Shown here: positions 26,945 to 37,266 of the stretch, in pieces
Layout: every line of letters starts with the position of its first letter
How positions within the stretch are numbered: position 1 is the stretch's first letter
Assembly: GCA_963745865.1 (NCBI GenBank)
Contig: CAVUYZ010000005.1
Span: forward strand, 144,942 to 208,941
Direction: 5' to 3'
DNA from: JAHEDH01 sp963745865
Lineage (GTDB): Bacteria > Actinomycetota > Acidimicrobiia > Spongiisociales > ZC4RG35
Length of the DNA stretch: 64,000 nt
The notes under the pieces: model-generated
Seen by the model: only the letters and a program-made list of their open reading frames with translations
Databases searched by the model: none
Told to the model about the DNA's origin: nothing
Translations under genes and position numbers: made by a program

Positions 26945-28507
26945 GTGAGGGAGACCGTACCCCAGACCACCGAGCAGGTCCGGGCCGCCGAGGTGATCGC
27001 TTCGTTGTGCCTCGCCACCGACCTCGCGATGGGGTTCCCTTTCGAGCATGGCCTCCACGCCACGTTGGTCACCATGCGGCTCTGCAAGGCCCTCGAAGCC
27101 GACCAGGAGACACTGTCGCGCACCTATTACGCCTGCCTCCTCATGTATGCGGGCTGCACCGTCGACGGGGACGTGCGATCGGAGATCTTCGCGGGCAGCC
27201 TGACCGCGCACCACACGCCCCGGCAGTTCGGCTCCTGGGTTGAGAGTCTCTTCGGAGTCGTCGGGGCTGTGCCATCTCCGGATGCGAACCTCCCCCACCG
27301 AGCGTGGGAGGTAGTCACCGGGCTCCCTCGGGCAGCCCGGTTCATCAGCGGGCATTTCGCCCCGTTGTGCGAGGTCGCGGGAATGCTCGCCGAGCGTCTC
27401 GGGGTGCCCAAGGCGATTCACGAGATGTTCCCGGTGCTCACTGAGCGTTGGGACGGCAAGAGCGTCCTCAAACGCGCCAGTGGCGATGAGATCCCGCTGC
27501 CATTGCGCATCATCCACGTGGGCCGGGACGCCGCATACCAGCGACTGATCGGCGACGACGCCTACGTGAAGGAAGTGGTTAGGTCCAGATCGGGAAAGGC
27601 TTTCGATCCGGATGTGGTGTCGATATTCCTGGACAACGCCGACGAGGTGCTGGGGCCGACCGAACCTCCGGGCACCGCGTGGGAGGACGTCCTCGACGCC
27701 GAGCCGCAGCCGCAGCTGCTGCTGCATGGGCCAGAAATCGACCGGGCCTTGAGGGCGATGGGTGCGTTCTCAGACATGGTATCCCCCTATCTCTCCGGTC
27801 ACTCCTCGGGCGTAGCCGACCTGGCCGCGACTGCGGGGGAGCTGCACGGGTTCGCCGACGACGAGGTGGAAGCGATTCGGCGCGCCGGTTTCGTGCACGA
27901 CATTGGGAGGACGGCCGTCTCGTCGCGAGTCTGGAACAAGCCGGGATCTCTGACGGCCGACGAGCGCGAGCAAGCGCGGCTTCACCCGTATCACACCGAG
28001 CGTGTGCTGTCCCGGTCACCGTTTCTCGCCGAGATCGGCTCGATCGCCATGGCCCACCATGAGCGTTCGGACGGGTCCGGCTACCACCGGGCTCTCGACG
28101 TCACTTCCTTGTCGCCGGCTTCCCGGCTGCTGGCGGCGGCGGATGCCTTCCAGTCCAAGATCGAGCCACGCCCTTATCGGGAAGCACTCTCTCCGGAGAA
28201 GGCGACCTCGACTCTGGCCGACAAAGCCAAACAGGGCGGATTCGACCCGGCGATGGTCACGGCAGTCGCCGAGGCTGCCGGGCAGAAGCCACCCACGATC
28301 GAGCGCCCCGGCGGTTTGACCGAGCGCGAATTGGAAGTGCTTGGTCTATTGGCCCGGGGACACCAGACCAAGCAGATCGCCCGTCATCTCGAAATCTCCC
28401 CGAAGACAGTCGACCGTCACATTCAGAACAGCTATCGCAAGATAGGGGTGTCGTCGCGGGCGGCCGCCACCCTGTTCGCCGCCGAGAACGGGTTGGTCTC
28501 CAGATAG
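26945..28507 (+). CDS. HD-GYP-type phosphohydrolase with LuxR DNA-binding domain
   Basis: About 520 residues. The N-terminal half is a degenerate HD-like region (ATLVTMRLCKALEADQETLS, YYACLLMYAGC). The C-terminal HD-GYP region has HDIGRTAVSSRVWNKPGSLT, REQARLHPYHTERVL and HHERSDGSGYH. The last residues (about 455-520) are a LuxR-type helix-turn-helix (LTERELEVLGLLARGHQTKQ, ISPKTVDRHIQNSYRKIGV). The usual GYP reads GYH, so cyclic-di-GMP hydrolysis is uncertain. The start is uncertain: the GTG at 26945 is chosen because upstream codons run towards the tRNA fragment. The family is common in actinobacteria as a one-component regulator. Confidence 0.8.
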   Translation: MRETVPQTTEQVRAAEVIASLCLATDLAMGFPFEHGLHATLVTMRLCKALEADQETLSRTYYACLLMYAGCTVDGDVRSEIFAGSLTAHHTPRQFGSWVESLFGVVGAVPSPDANLPHRAWEVVTGLPRAARFISGHFAPLCEVAGMLAERLGVPKAIHEMFPVLTERWDGKSVLKRASGDEIPLPLRIIHVGRDAAYQRLIGDDAYVKEVVRSRSGKAFDPDVVSIFLDNADEVLGPTEPPGTAWEDVLDAEPQPQLLLHGPEIDRALRAMGAFSDMVSPYLSGHSSGVADLAATAGELHGFADDEVEAIRRAGFVHDIGRTAVSSRVWNKPGSLTADEREQARLHPYHTERVLSRSPFLAEIGSIAMAHHERSDGSGYHRALDVTSLSPASRLLAAADAFQSKIEPRPYREALSPEKATSTLADKAKQGGFDPAMVTAVAEAAGQKPPTIERPGGLTERELEVLGLLARGHQTKQIARHLEISPKTVDRHIQNSYRKIGVSSRAAATLFAAENGLVSR

Positions 28508-28509
28508 GC

Positions 28510-28526
28510 CACTCCCATATGGGGAG
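28510..28526. promoter_or_regulatory. Operator-like near-palindrome
   Basis: ACTCCCATATGGGGAGT lies just after the HD-GYP/LuxR gene and about 70 bases before the monooxygenase start. It resembles 25123-25136. It could be the target of the neighbouring LuxR-type protein. Confidence 0.35.
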
Positions 28527-28596
28527 TATTCCGTATTCACAGTCCGGGGTTCTGTCCTTACCTTCGAGACATGCGAGAAGGCATGGAGGTAGTGAC

Positions 28597-29676
28597 ATGA
28601 GCGACGGAGCACCAGAGCGACTGAACACGTTGGTCATCGGGGGAGGTCAGGCCGGTTTGGCCGCGGGGTATCTCCTCACCCAGGCGGGAGTGCCATTTCT
28701 CATCGTCGACGCCAACCAGAGGACTGGTGACGCCTGGAGAAACCGATGGGACTCCCTGCGCTTGTTCACCCCCAACCGATACAACTCGCTGCCGGGCATG
28801 ACCATCCCCGGCGAGGATTGGGGTTTCCCCACCAAAGACGAGCTCGCCGACTACCTCGAGTCGTACGCCGAGCACTTTGAGCTGCCCATCCGTCACGGCG
28901 TGAAGGTGGACCATCTCACCCACGACGGCAATCGTTTCTCGGCCACCTCCGGTGGCATGTCTTTCGAAGCCGACAATGTGATCGTGGCCATGGCGTCATA
29001 CCAGGTACCGAAGAGACCTGGCTTCGCCAACCAACTCGACTCGAGGATCGTCCAACTCCATGTCGAGGAATACAAGAACCCAGGGCAGCTTGAGGATGGT
29101 GATGTTCTCGTCGTTGGTTTGGGTAACTCGGGCGCCGAAATCACCAAGGAGTTGGCCGAGGAGCGACGGGTTTGGCTCTCGGGCAAACCCAGCGCAGTGC
29201 AGCCTTTCCGACCGGAACGTCTCTCCGGGAGGATCCTCATGCCGTTCGTCGGGCCGGTGATACTCAACCGCGTGCTCACCACCAGTACGCCGATGGGCAG
29301 GAGGTTCCACTCCAAGATGCGTCACAAGGCGATGCCGCTGGTTCGTGTGAAGCCGAGGGACCTGGTCGCCGCCGGAGTGCAGCGAGTGGGTCGGACTACG
29401 GGTGTCGTCGACGGTTACCCGCAGCTGGAGGATGGGACTGTTCTCGAGGTGCCCAACGTGGTTTGGTGCACCGGCTTCGCTCCCGGCTTCTCGTGGATCG
29501 ATCTCCCCGTGTTCGATGTAGCAGGTGACGTCATCCACAATCGGGGCGTCGTCGACCAGGTGCCCGGTCTCTACTTCGTGAGTTTGAAGTTCCTCTACTC
29601 GGTGCTGTCAGATACGTTGTTCGCCGTCCGCCGAGACGCCGGCTACGTAGTCGATCACCTCGTCGCCCGGCAATAG
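28597..29676 (+). CDS. FAD/NADPH-dependent monooxygenase (CzcO/TrkA-like flavoprotein)
   Basis: 359-residue flavoprotein. The FAD-binding site is VIGGGQAGLAAGYLL at the N-terminus and the NADPH-binding site GLGNSGAEITKEL lies near residue 175. WCTGFAPGFSWI is the C-terminal FAD-contact block. The ATG at 28597 follows GGAGG; an upstream in-frame ATG has none. Such enzymes hydroxylate or Baeyer-Villiger-oxidise small substrates; the substrate cannot be read. It lies 89 bases after the HD-GYP/LuxR gene, so the two may form a regulatory unit. Confidence 0.9.
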   Translation: MSDGAPERLNTLVIGGGQAGLAAGYLLTQAGVPFLIVDANQRTGDAWRNRWDSLRLFTPNRYNSLPGMTIPGEDWGFPTKDELADYLESYAEHFELPIRHGVKVDHLTHDGNRFSATSGGMSFEADNVIVAMASYQVPKRPGFANQLDSRIVQLHVEEYKNPGQLEDGDVLVVGLGNSGAEITKELAEERRVWLSGKPSAVQPFRPERLSGRILMPFVGPVILNRVLTTSTPMGRRFHSKMRHKAMPLVRVKPRDLVAAGVQRVGRTTGVVDGYPQLEDGTVLEVPNVVWCTGFAPGFSWIDLPVFDVAGDVIHNRGVVDQVPGLYFVSLKFLYSVLSDTLFAVRRDAGYVVDHLVARQ

Positions 29677-29897
29677 GAGAACGAGCGGTCTCAGCTGGTG
29701 TCCTGAGGCGAAGGTGTAGGGCATGAGCTCCTCAAGCAGAGGACGCAGAACTCTTGCGAGCACGCGCTCAGCGGCCCGCGCACACTCTGGATCGGTACCT
29801 TCGATGATTGAAGAGACACCGCACCACTGGCGCGAAGGCCCGATCAATTCGAAGTTCTTGAGCGGTTCTTGAGTCAGGGGCTCGAAGGTGAGGCCCC

Positions 29898-32800
29898 ATG
29901 ATCGAAGAGGGAGCTCTCGTTTCAGCGTCTACCAGCCAGCGCCCGGCCGCCGACACGTATGTTTCGGGGGTGGAGTTCTTCGTGCTGGGCCCGTTGGAGT
30001 ACCGGGTCGGCGATACCGCGGTCGCTCTGGGCGGCCCGAAGCAGCGGGCGGTACTCGCACACCTCCTGGCCAATCGCGGCGAGCTCGTGGCGCTCGAGGG
30101 ACTCATCATCGGGGTGTGGGGTCCAGAGGCGTCTCCGTCATTGCGGAGTTCGGTCCACACATACATCTCGAATCTGCGGGTGGTGATCGGCTACGACATC
30201 GAGCGGGTCGGTGACGGATACCGGTTGCGGGTGCCTGCAGATGCGATCGATGCTGCCGTGTTCGAACGGATGGTCGAAGACGCCGAACGCCAACGGTCCG
30301 TCAACCCGGCCACCGCATCGCGCCTCGCCCGCCAGGCGTTGGCATTGTGGCGCGGTCGCGCCTATGCCGATCTCGCCGACGTCCATGGTCTCCAATCGGA
30401 GATGCGCGGATTGGACGACGCCCGCTTGCGTGCCGTCGAGTTGCGCATCGAGACCGACATCGAACTGGGCAGACACCGTGGCGTGATCGGAGAGCTGGAA
30501 GCGCTCGTCGCCGAGCATCCATTGAATGAGGGACTGCACGCCAAATTGATGCTGGCGCTCTATCGAGACGGCCGTCAGGCGGAGGCGCTCCGAGTCGCCG
30601 GCAAGCTCCGTGCCCGGCTCGCCGAAGGTCTGGGTGTCGACCCGACACCGGCACTGCTCGAACTCGAGGACCAGATCCTCCAACACGACCCGAAGCTCGA
30701 CTCGCTTCGGGAGTCACGAACCGAGGATCTGGCGTTCCTCTTCACCGACATCGAGGAATCCACGCCGCTGTGGGAGTCCCAGCCCGAGTGGATGCGGATG
30801 TCGCTGGCACGCCACGACTCTGTCATCGCCGACGCCGTCGAACGCCACTCCGGGACCATCGCCAAACACACCGGCGACGGTGTGATCGCGGTCTTCACCT
30901 CGGTGAAGGACGCGGTTGGCGCGGCGGAGCACGCCCAACGAGAGCTCATGGCGCTCGATTGGGGTGTGATGGGTCCTCTGAACGTGCGGATGGCTGTCGA
31001 CGCCGGCGACGTGGAAGTCAGGAACGCCGACTACTTCGGGATACCGATGAACCGTGGAACCCGAATTCAGGCGGCGGCTCACGGCGGTCAGATCGTCCTG
31101 TCGTCGGTGGCGCACGAGCGACTCGCCGGTCTTGCAGGTATCCAGACGCGCAACCTTGGCGAGTATCGATTCAAGGGGATCGGCACGCCTCAGCGCGTGT
31201 TCCAGCTGGTTGCCGAAGACCTGCCGTCCGAGTTTCCCGATTTGCGACTCGACGGAAGACGCGCCGACGCCGACGGCCGTTCCTTCGGCGACACGATCCG
31301 TGGCTACGAACTCCGTGAACGAATCGGTGCGGGCCGATTCGGGGTCGTGTATCGGGCCTATCAGCCGTCGATCGGGCGAGAGGTGGCCGTGAAGGTGCTG
31401 CCTGAGGCGGTCTCGAACCACCCGTCGTTCATCCGCACGTTTGAACGGGACGCCCGCCTCGTAGCAAAACTCGCCCATCCCCATATCGTCCCGCTCTTCG
31501 ACTTCTGGCGTGACGAGCTCGGCGCCTATTTCGTGATGCCGCTGCTGCCAGGAACCCGGCCCGCCCCGGAAACGAGGCTGCCGATGGCGAGGGTGGGGAG
31601 GATCGTCGACCAAGTGGGCAGCGCCCTCTCAGTACGCGCATCGACACGGCGTGCTCCATCGGGACCTCGACCCCGGCTCGATCTTGTTCGACACCGACGG
31701 CAACGCCTACTTGAGCGGATTCCGCATCGGAACTGCAGCGCTCGACGATCACATCCCCGACCCCTACAACACCTTCCGCGCCCCGGAACGATCGACCGAC
31801 GAACCGTCCGACGCACGAACCGACGTGTATGGGCTCGGGGCAATCGCCGCCTACCTGATCACCGGCCAGACGATCCACGATGTCGAGCTCTCGAAGGTTC
31901 CGGCCGGTGACGTGCTCGCCCGCGCCACCGCCCCCGGATGCGACGAGCGGTTCTCCTCGATCGACGACTTCATTGCTGCGTTCCCCGTCGACGGCGCAGA
32001 GCGCCCACAGGACGCCTCTCCGAGCCGCAACCCGTACAAGGGCTTGGCGGCGTTCGACGAAGCAGACGCCCGAGATTTTTTCGGGCGAGACGAGCAGATC
32101 GTCGCACTCGCCGAGCTGGCCCGAGCACACCGGTTGGTCACCGTGGTCGGGCCATCCGGCTCCGGGAAGTCGTCACTGGTTCGGGCCGGTCTCCTGCCGG
32201 CGTTGCGGGCTGGAGCGTTCGCAGGGTCCGACCGCTGGCTTCCAGTTGTGATGGTCCCAGGAGCTCACCCTTTCGACGAGGTACTCACCGCCCTCGGTTC
32301 GGTGGCGACCGAGAACCTCGGCGAGATGCTGGCGATGCTCAGCGCAGACGATCATGGTCTGCTCCGGCTGTGCAAACGGATCATGCGGGACCTCGATGGT
32401 GAGCTTCTTCTCGTGATCGACCAGTTCGAGGAGCTCTATACGCTGGTCACCAGCGACGAGACTCGTGATCGCTTTGTGGCGTCTCTCATCGCAGCGACCG
32501 ACGACCCGCACAGCCGTCTCAGGATCGTGATCACGATTCGGGCCGACTTCTTCGACCGGCCCCTGCTCGACGACCAGCTGGGTCCGCTCGTTGCTCAGAC
32601 GAATCTGACCGTGTCGACGCCAGCACCCGACCAGCTGCTCGACACCGTCACCGGACCGGCGCTGGCCGCCGGCCTGGAACTCGAAGGGGGTCTCGCCGAA
32701 CGCATCGTCGAGGACGTTCGGTCCGAGCCGGGCGGATTGCCACTCATGCAGTTCACGCTCCAGGCCCTGGCAGATGTGTCGCTTCCGGGTTGGCTCACCC

Positions 32801-35508
32801 ATGAGAACTACGCCGACGTCGGCGGGGTCACCGGAGCACTCTCCGCACGGGCCGACGAGGTCTTCGATCTCCTGGGCGAGTCGGATCAGTCGGTCGCCCG
32901 ACGAATCCTGCTGCGACTCGTCTCGGTGTCCGAGGAAAACGACGATGTCAGACGTCGGATTCGCAAAAGCGAGCTGGATTCACTCACGGCGGACGCCGGA
33001 TCGGTGGATCGCGTCCTCGACGCCTTCGCCGCAGCCCGGCTGCTGACCTTCGACCGGGACCCGACGACACGCGGCCCGACGGTGGAGGTCGCCCACGAGG
33101 CTCTCCTGCGGGAATGGGGTCGGTTCCGGGTCTGGGTGGATGAACAGCGCAGCGACCTGATCATCCACCGCCGATTCGCCGCTGCAATGGAGGAGTGGCG
33201 AGCTACATCCGAGTCCGAGGGTCACCTTCCGACCGGCGGACGACTCGCACAATTCGAGGAGTGGTTCTCCCGCGGAGAACCGTGGCTGTCCGAGCAAGAG
33301 CGCACGTTCTTCCACCAGGCGATCGACCTTCGAACCCAGGAGGCCGCTCGACGACACAGACGCCGGCAGGCGATTGCGACAGGGTTCGCCGCAGCAGCGG
33401 TGGTTGCGACGATCTTCGGCGTGTTTGCACTGGTTCAGCGTTCCGCTGCGGTTCGGGACGCAGCGCACGCCGAAGCGCGAGAACTCGTCTTGGAGGCCGA
33501 GCGGATGATTGCCGATGACCCCGAACTCGCGGTCCTCCTGTCGCTCGAGGCCGCCCAGACCCTGGACCAGCTCGGTGAAGAGACCCCTTCGGTGGTGCGA
33601 GTGTTGAGAGAGGCCAATTCCGCCAATCATGTCGTCAAGCGACTCCCCGGATCGGTTGCGGTTGCAGCCCATCCGGACGGCACACTCTTGGCCGCTGGAG
33701 ATGGATCAGACGTCATCGTTGTCGACATCGCCTCCGGCGAAATCGTCGAGCGCTACGAACGTGGCGAGGGTGAGGTGTCGCAAGTGACATTCAGCCCCGA
33801 CGGTCGCACCATCCTCTCCGTTGCCTTCGGCGCCGATCCGGCGGCGACGTTGTGGGACCGCACGACGGGGGAGGGCCGCCACTTCGGAAACACCGAGTCA
33901 ACGTGGGACGCCGACTTCACTCCGGACGGAAGGCTCGTTGGGGTCAAGACCGAGACGCGAACCGTTCAGTTCTGGGATGTCGAACGGTTGGAACTCGAAG
34001 CGGAGATATCACAAGCGGACACCTTCGACTTCTCCGACACCGGCCGGCTGATCGTCGGTGTCTGCGAAGGAGGTGGCGGGTGCGAAGCACAGGTGCTCGA
34101 AGCCGACCTGACCGTACAGCGCAGCTTCCCGATTCCCATCCTTGTCGTGTGGATGGCCTGGTCGCCGGACGAGAAACTGCTCGCCGTGAGCAACGACTCT
34201 GAGTTCTTCATCCTCGACGCCGACGATGGCACTGAGGTCTCGACCTCCACCATCGACCGCCCCGGTGCCCCTATCTGGATAGACAACGAGTCGGTGTTCT
34301 TCGGCGCCGAGTCGAACGGGCGGATCATCGATGCGACCACCGGTGCAGTAACCGCCGAACTGCTCGGTGCCCGCGGCGCGATCAATTCGAAGGCCGTCGT
34401 CCCACAGACGGGCCTGCTCGCCGTGGCCGGACGTGCCGTGGTAGGAGGTGAGGAGATCATCCTCTTCGAGCAATTGGCCGCCGAGATCGGGACCTGGCGG
34501 GTCGATGTGCCCGCCTACACCGTTGGATTCCTGGAGGACGGCGACGGAGTCGTCGTCGGGGCACAGGGCAACAACTTCGGCAGGTCGCCGGACTCGTACG
34601 CGGTGGCATGGATCGGGAACGATTCGACCTCGACGACGCATGGCGGAACAGACACCTGGTTCGCATGGCCGAGCGACACTGGCGGCTGGGTCCCAATGTA
34701 CGGGGACAACGGTCTCTGGCAGGTCTATCAGGCCGCTAGCGGAGAGGTCGTCTACTCGGCGCAGCAGGATTGGGCGATCAACGCCGTTTCGAACGACGGA
34801 TTGCAGGTGCTCGAGCAGAGCACATCCGGCGTTCCACGCGATGAAGTGTGCGATCCCGGATCAGACGTCAGGATCGTGTATCGGGGGGCAGGGCGGACCG
34901 TCGAACTCACCGGAGGCATCCAGTGCGTCGGCCAGGCCGCCTTCTCCGCCGACGGCACCCGACTCGCCCTCTTCGACTTCGGCCGCGAGGTCACCCGGGT
35001 GTACGACACCGGCACCGGCGAGGAGGTCGGGACGGTCAGTACCGGGATCGCCGTCGATATCTCGAGCGACGGGCGAACCCTGGTCGTCGGGGCGTCGGAG
35101 GGGAACGTGCACATCTACGACGTCGATGCGTTGGCTGCCGGAGCCACGGAAGCCGACGCAGAGCTGCGTTCATTCTCAGGACACAGCAACCTCATCCTCC
35201 GCGTTCGAATCTCGCCAGACGGCCGGCTGGTCGCGACCTCGGCGTGGGACGAGCCGCTCAGACTGTGGGACGTTGCGACAGGAGCGCTCGTTGCTGAGTT
35301 CGGCGGCGGCGACCTCGCCGGTTCGATCCACGATGCCGCGTTTCACCCCACCGAGCCGTGGATCGCCGTGACCTATCCCCCGGACGTGGTCCGGGTTCAC
35401 ACTCTCGTCCTCGACGAACTGATGTCGATCGTCTCTGGACGTTTGACCAGAACGATGACCGAGGAGGAGTGCGTGCGATATCTGCGTGATCGCTGCAGTT
35501 TGCCATGA
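29898..35508 (+). CDS. Giant SARP - class III cyclase - pseudokinase - nSTAND NTPase - WD40 regulator, one frameshift
   Basis: About 1,868 residues in two frames joined near 31625-31632, where the kinase reads ...SAL-QYAHRHGVLHRDLD. Domains in order: OmpR-type DNA-binding (VLGPLEYRVGDTAVALGGPK) and BTAD to about 265; class III cyclase about 270-450 (FLFTDIEEST, KHTGDGVIAVF, PMNRGTRIQAAAHGGQ); Ser/Thr kinase fold about 475-700 (GAGRFGVVYRA, VAVKVL); nSTAND NTPase with Walker A VVGPSGSGKSS and LLLVIDQFEELYT; one membrane segment about 1160 (AIATGFAAAAVVATIFGVFA); WD40-like repeats to the end. The kinase catalytic loop reads HRDLDPGS and DFG reads GFR, so it is probably inactive. Start alternatives are the ATG at 29898 or the GTG at 29970 (VEFFVLGPLEY). 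Confidence 0.85.
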
Positions 35509-35854
35509 CGAGCAGCGGCCCGGTCGGTTCGGTAGTGGCCTGAGCACTCGCCGCTGACTGCCCCCTTCTCCGGAGTTTGTCATCCGGCCCCTCGATGAGC
35601 GGGCGCCGGTCGCTCCCGTCTGCGGTTCATGATCCAGAGAACGCTGTGACTTGGGCACTCGACCGTTGGGGCAGTCTTTGAGCGGACTCCAAGCGAGGTA
35701 TGCAACGGTGTGGACACCTGAGCGCGAGTGGCACAGGCATGCGCCACCGCGAATGGGTTGGCCAAGGATAGAAAGGACTCGAGCAACGACCCAGCAGACG
35801 AAGGCGACGATCAATGGCCACCGCGCCCGCCTGCATCCATCGGGAAGGAATGCA
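35509..35854. other. Intergenic stretch
   Basis: About 350 bases between the giant regulator and a secreted protein. I see no supported gene, RNA or clear hairpin. Confidence 0.5.
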
Positions 35855-36382
35855 ATGAAGACACAACCACGATCCCGCCTTGGAATCGCACGCCGTTGGG
35901 CACTCCCGCTGATTGCGGTGATCCTTGTCGCTCCTGCGACAGCCTCAGCCAGCCCCGAGGACCTAGCCGAAGTACGGGCGGCGACGGCACGGTATCACCG
36001 TGTGGAAACGGCGATCGCAGACGGTTACGAACTGGGATACAACGGAATCATCACGGGGTGCATCGCCCATCCGACCGCCGGCGCGATGGGATACCACTAC
36101 TTCCGAGCGGATCTCATCGACGATCCTGCCGTCGACCCACTCCAGCCCGAAGGACTCGTGTATGCCCCTGGGCCGAACGGCCAGCTCCACCTGGCTGCGG
36201 TGGAGTGGGTGGTGCCCGGCCCGGTGCCACCGGTGCCGAGCGAGACTCCGCCCACTGTTCTGGGCATCGACATGCATGTACTCAACCCGATGCTCGGTTG
36301 GTACATCCACCACGCGTGGGTCTGGCGCCACAACCCGGCGGGCATGTTCGAGGATTGGAACCCTGAAGTGAGCTGTCCCTAG
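35855..36382 (+). CDS. Secreted protein of unknown function
   Basis: 175 residues from the ATG at 35855, preceded by GGGAAGGAATGCA. The signal peptide (ARRWALPLIAVILVAPATAS) is cleaved near ASA-S. The mature part begins EDLAEVRAATARYHRVETAI, then ADGYELGYNGIITGC, GAMGYHYFRADLIDD, DPLQPEGLVYAPGPNGQLHL and ends GWYIHHAWVWRHNPAGMFED. The HxxxH/His-rich end and conserved-looking Tyr/His pattern suggest a small extracytoplasmic domain found in other bacteria, but I cannot name a function. A strong palindrome follows. Confidence 0.75.
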   Translation: MKTQPRSRLGIARRWALPLIAVILVAPATASASPEDLAEVRAATARYHRVETAIADGYELGYNGIITGCIAHPTAGAMGYHYFRADLIDDPAVDPLQPEGLVYAPGPNGQLHLAAVEWVVPGPVPPVPSETPPTVLGIDMHVLNPMLGWYIHHAWVWRHNPAGMFEDWNPEVSCP

Positions 36383-36409
36383 CGGCCCTTACCACCGCAC
36401 CCAACCGAG

Positions 36410-36435
36410 GTCCCAGGGCCAGCTGGCCCTGGGAC
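36410..36435. terminator. Palindromic hairpin after the secreted-protein gene
   Basis: A 26-base perfect palindrome (GTCCCAGGGCC on one arm, AGCT at the centre). Stable stem but no T-run after it. Confidence 0.6.
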
Positions 36436-37266
36436 ATCTGGTGGCCGAAGTTGCTTGTGGAGCTAACCCCGTGACCGACAGAACCGAGGGCAACGTTGAG
36501 GGCAGTGCTTCGAGGACACGACACCGGGAGATTCCAGCCCAGCCACGGAATTGAAGGTGCACGTTCATCTATAGACGTGTCGTCGCTGTCGGCTCGGTCC
36601 GATACTGATCAGACGGGGACAAAGCCCGGCCTGTGTCGGGCACCGAACACGGCCCGAGGCCAGTGATCGGGGACATCTCCCGGCAAGCGTTGTGAAGGCC
36701 ATGCTCTCCTTGAGCAGCCTGTCGTTCCTGTCCTGGTTGTGGGTATTGTGTCCTCCACGGTCAATGGACCAGGTCAGCATGCATAGTTTCTCGGAGGACA
36801 AACGCATCGAGGCGTCGCCCGGGGTGTGCATACGGGGTGTGCACGGTCATGGGCCAGCTGAAGCTGCGACATCTTCGTCGAATCCGCCCGCGACCGTTTC
36901 CGAACGTCGGTAGTACCCACACAGATACATCAGATCTGGATGCGGTACATGCCTTTGCGCGGTGGGATGACAACTCGTGCGCCGGATGCCCGTCCGTTCG
37001 GGTTCTGCTCCGATACTGGGACAAGATCGAAGAGCGCAGTCAGGAGCCCGCGCCATGGCTAGTTGCTGTGACCAAGAACGGCCTCCGGCCAAAGCCGTAT
37101 CCACCGCAGCCGGCTAGCTAGAGGGGCCAGGTGTGAACGGGGTTCTGGTCCTTCTTGTTGGTGGAGTCCGTCGCTTTCGCCCGATACGTTCCGACGATGG
37201 AGCTACCCGACACTGACCGCCACATCCAGGCGATCGCTCGCCGGCACGGGACGCGGTCCAGTCGCT
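36436..37266. other. Gene-poor stretch
   Basis: About 830 bases with only short open frames (the longest rightward one at 36837-37121) lacking ribosome sites and recognisable motifs. No RNA gene seen. Confidence 0.5.

Noticed and set aside
29608..29847. Leftward ORF of 79 codons behind the monooxygenase
   Set aside because: It overlaps the monooxygenase end and uses a TTG with no ribosome site; no family match.
30138..35814. Long open frames antisense to the giant regulator
   Set aside because: They are shadows in a high-GC gene. The sense frame carries all domain motifs.
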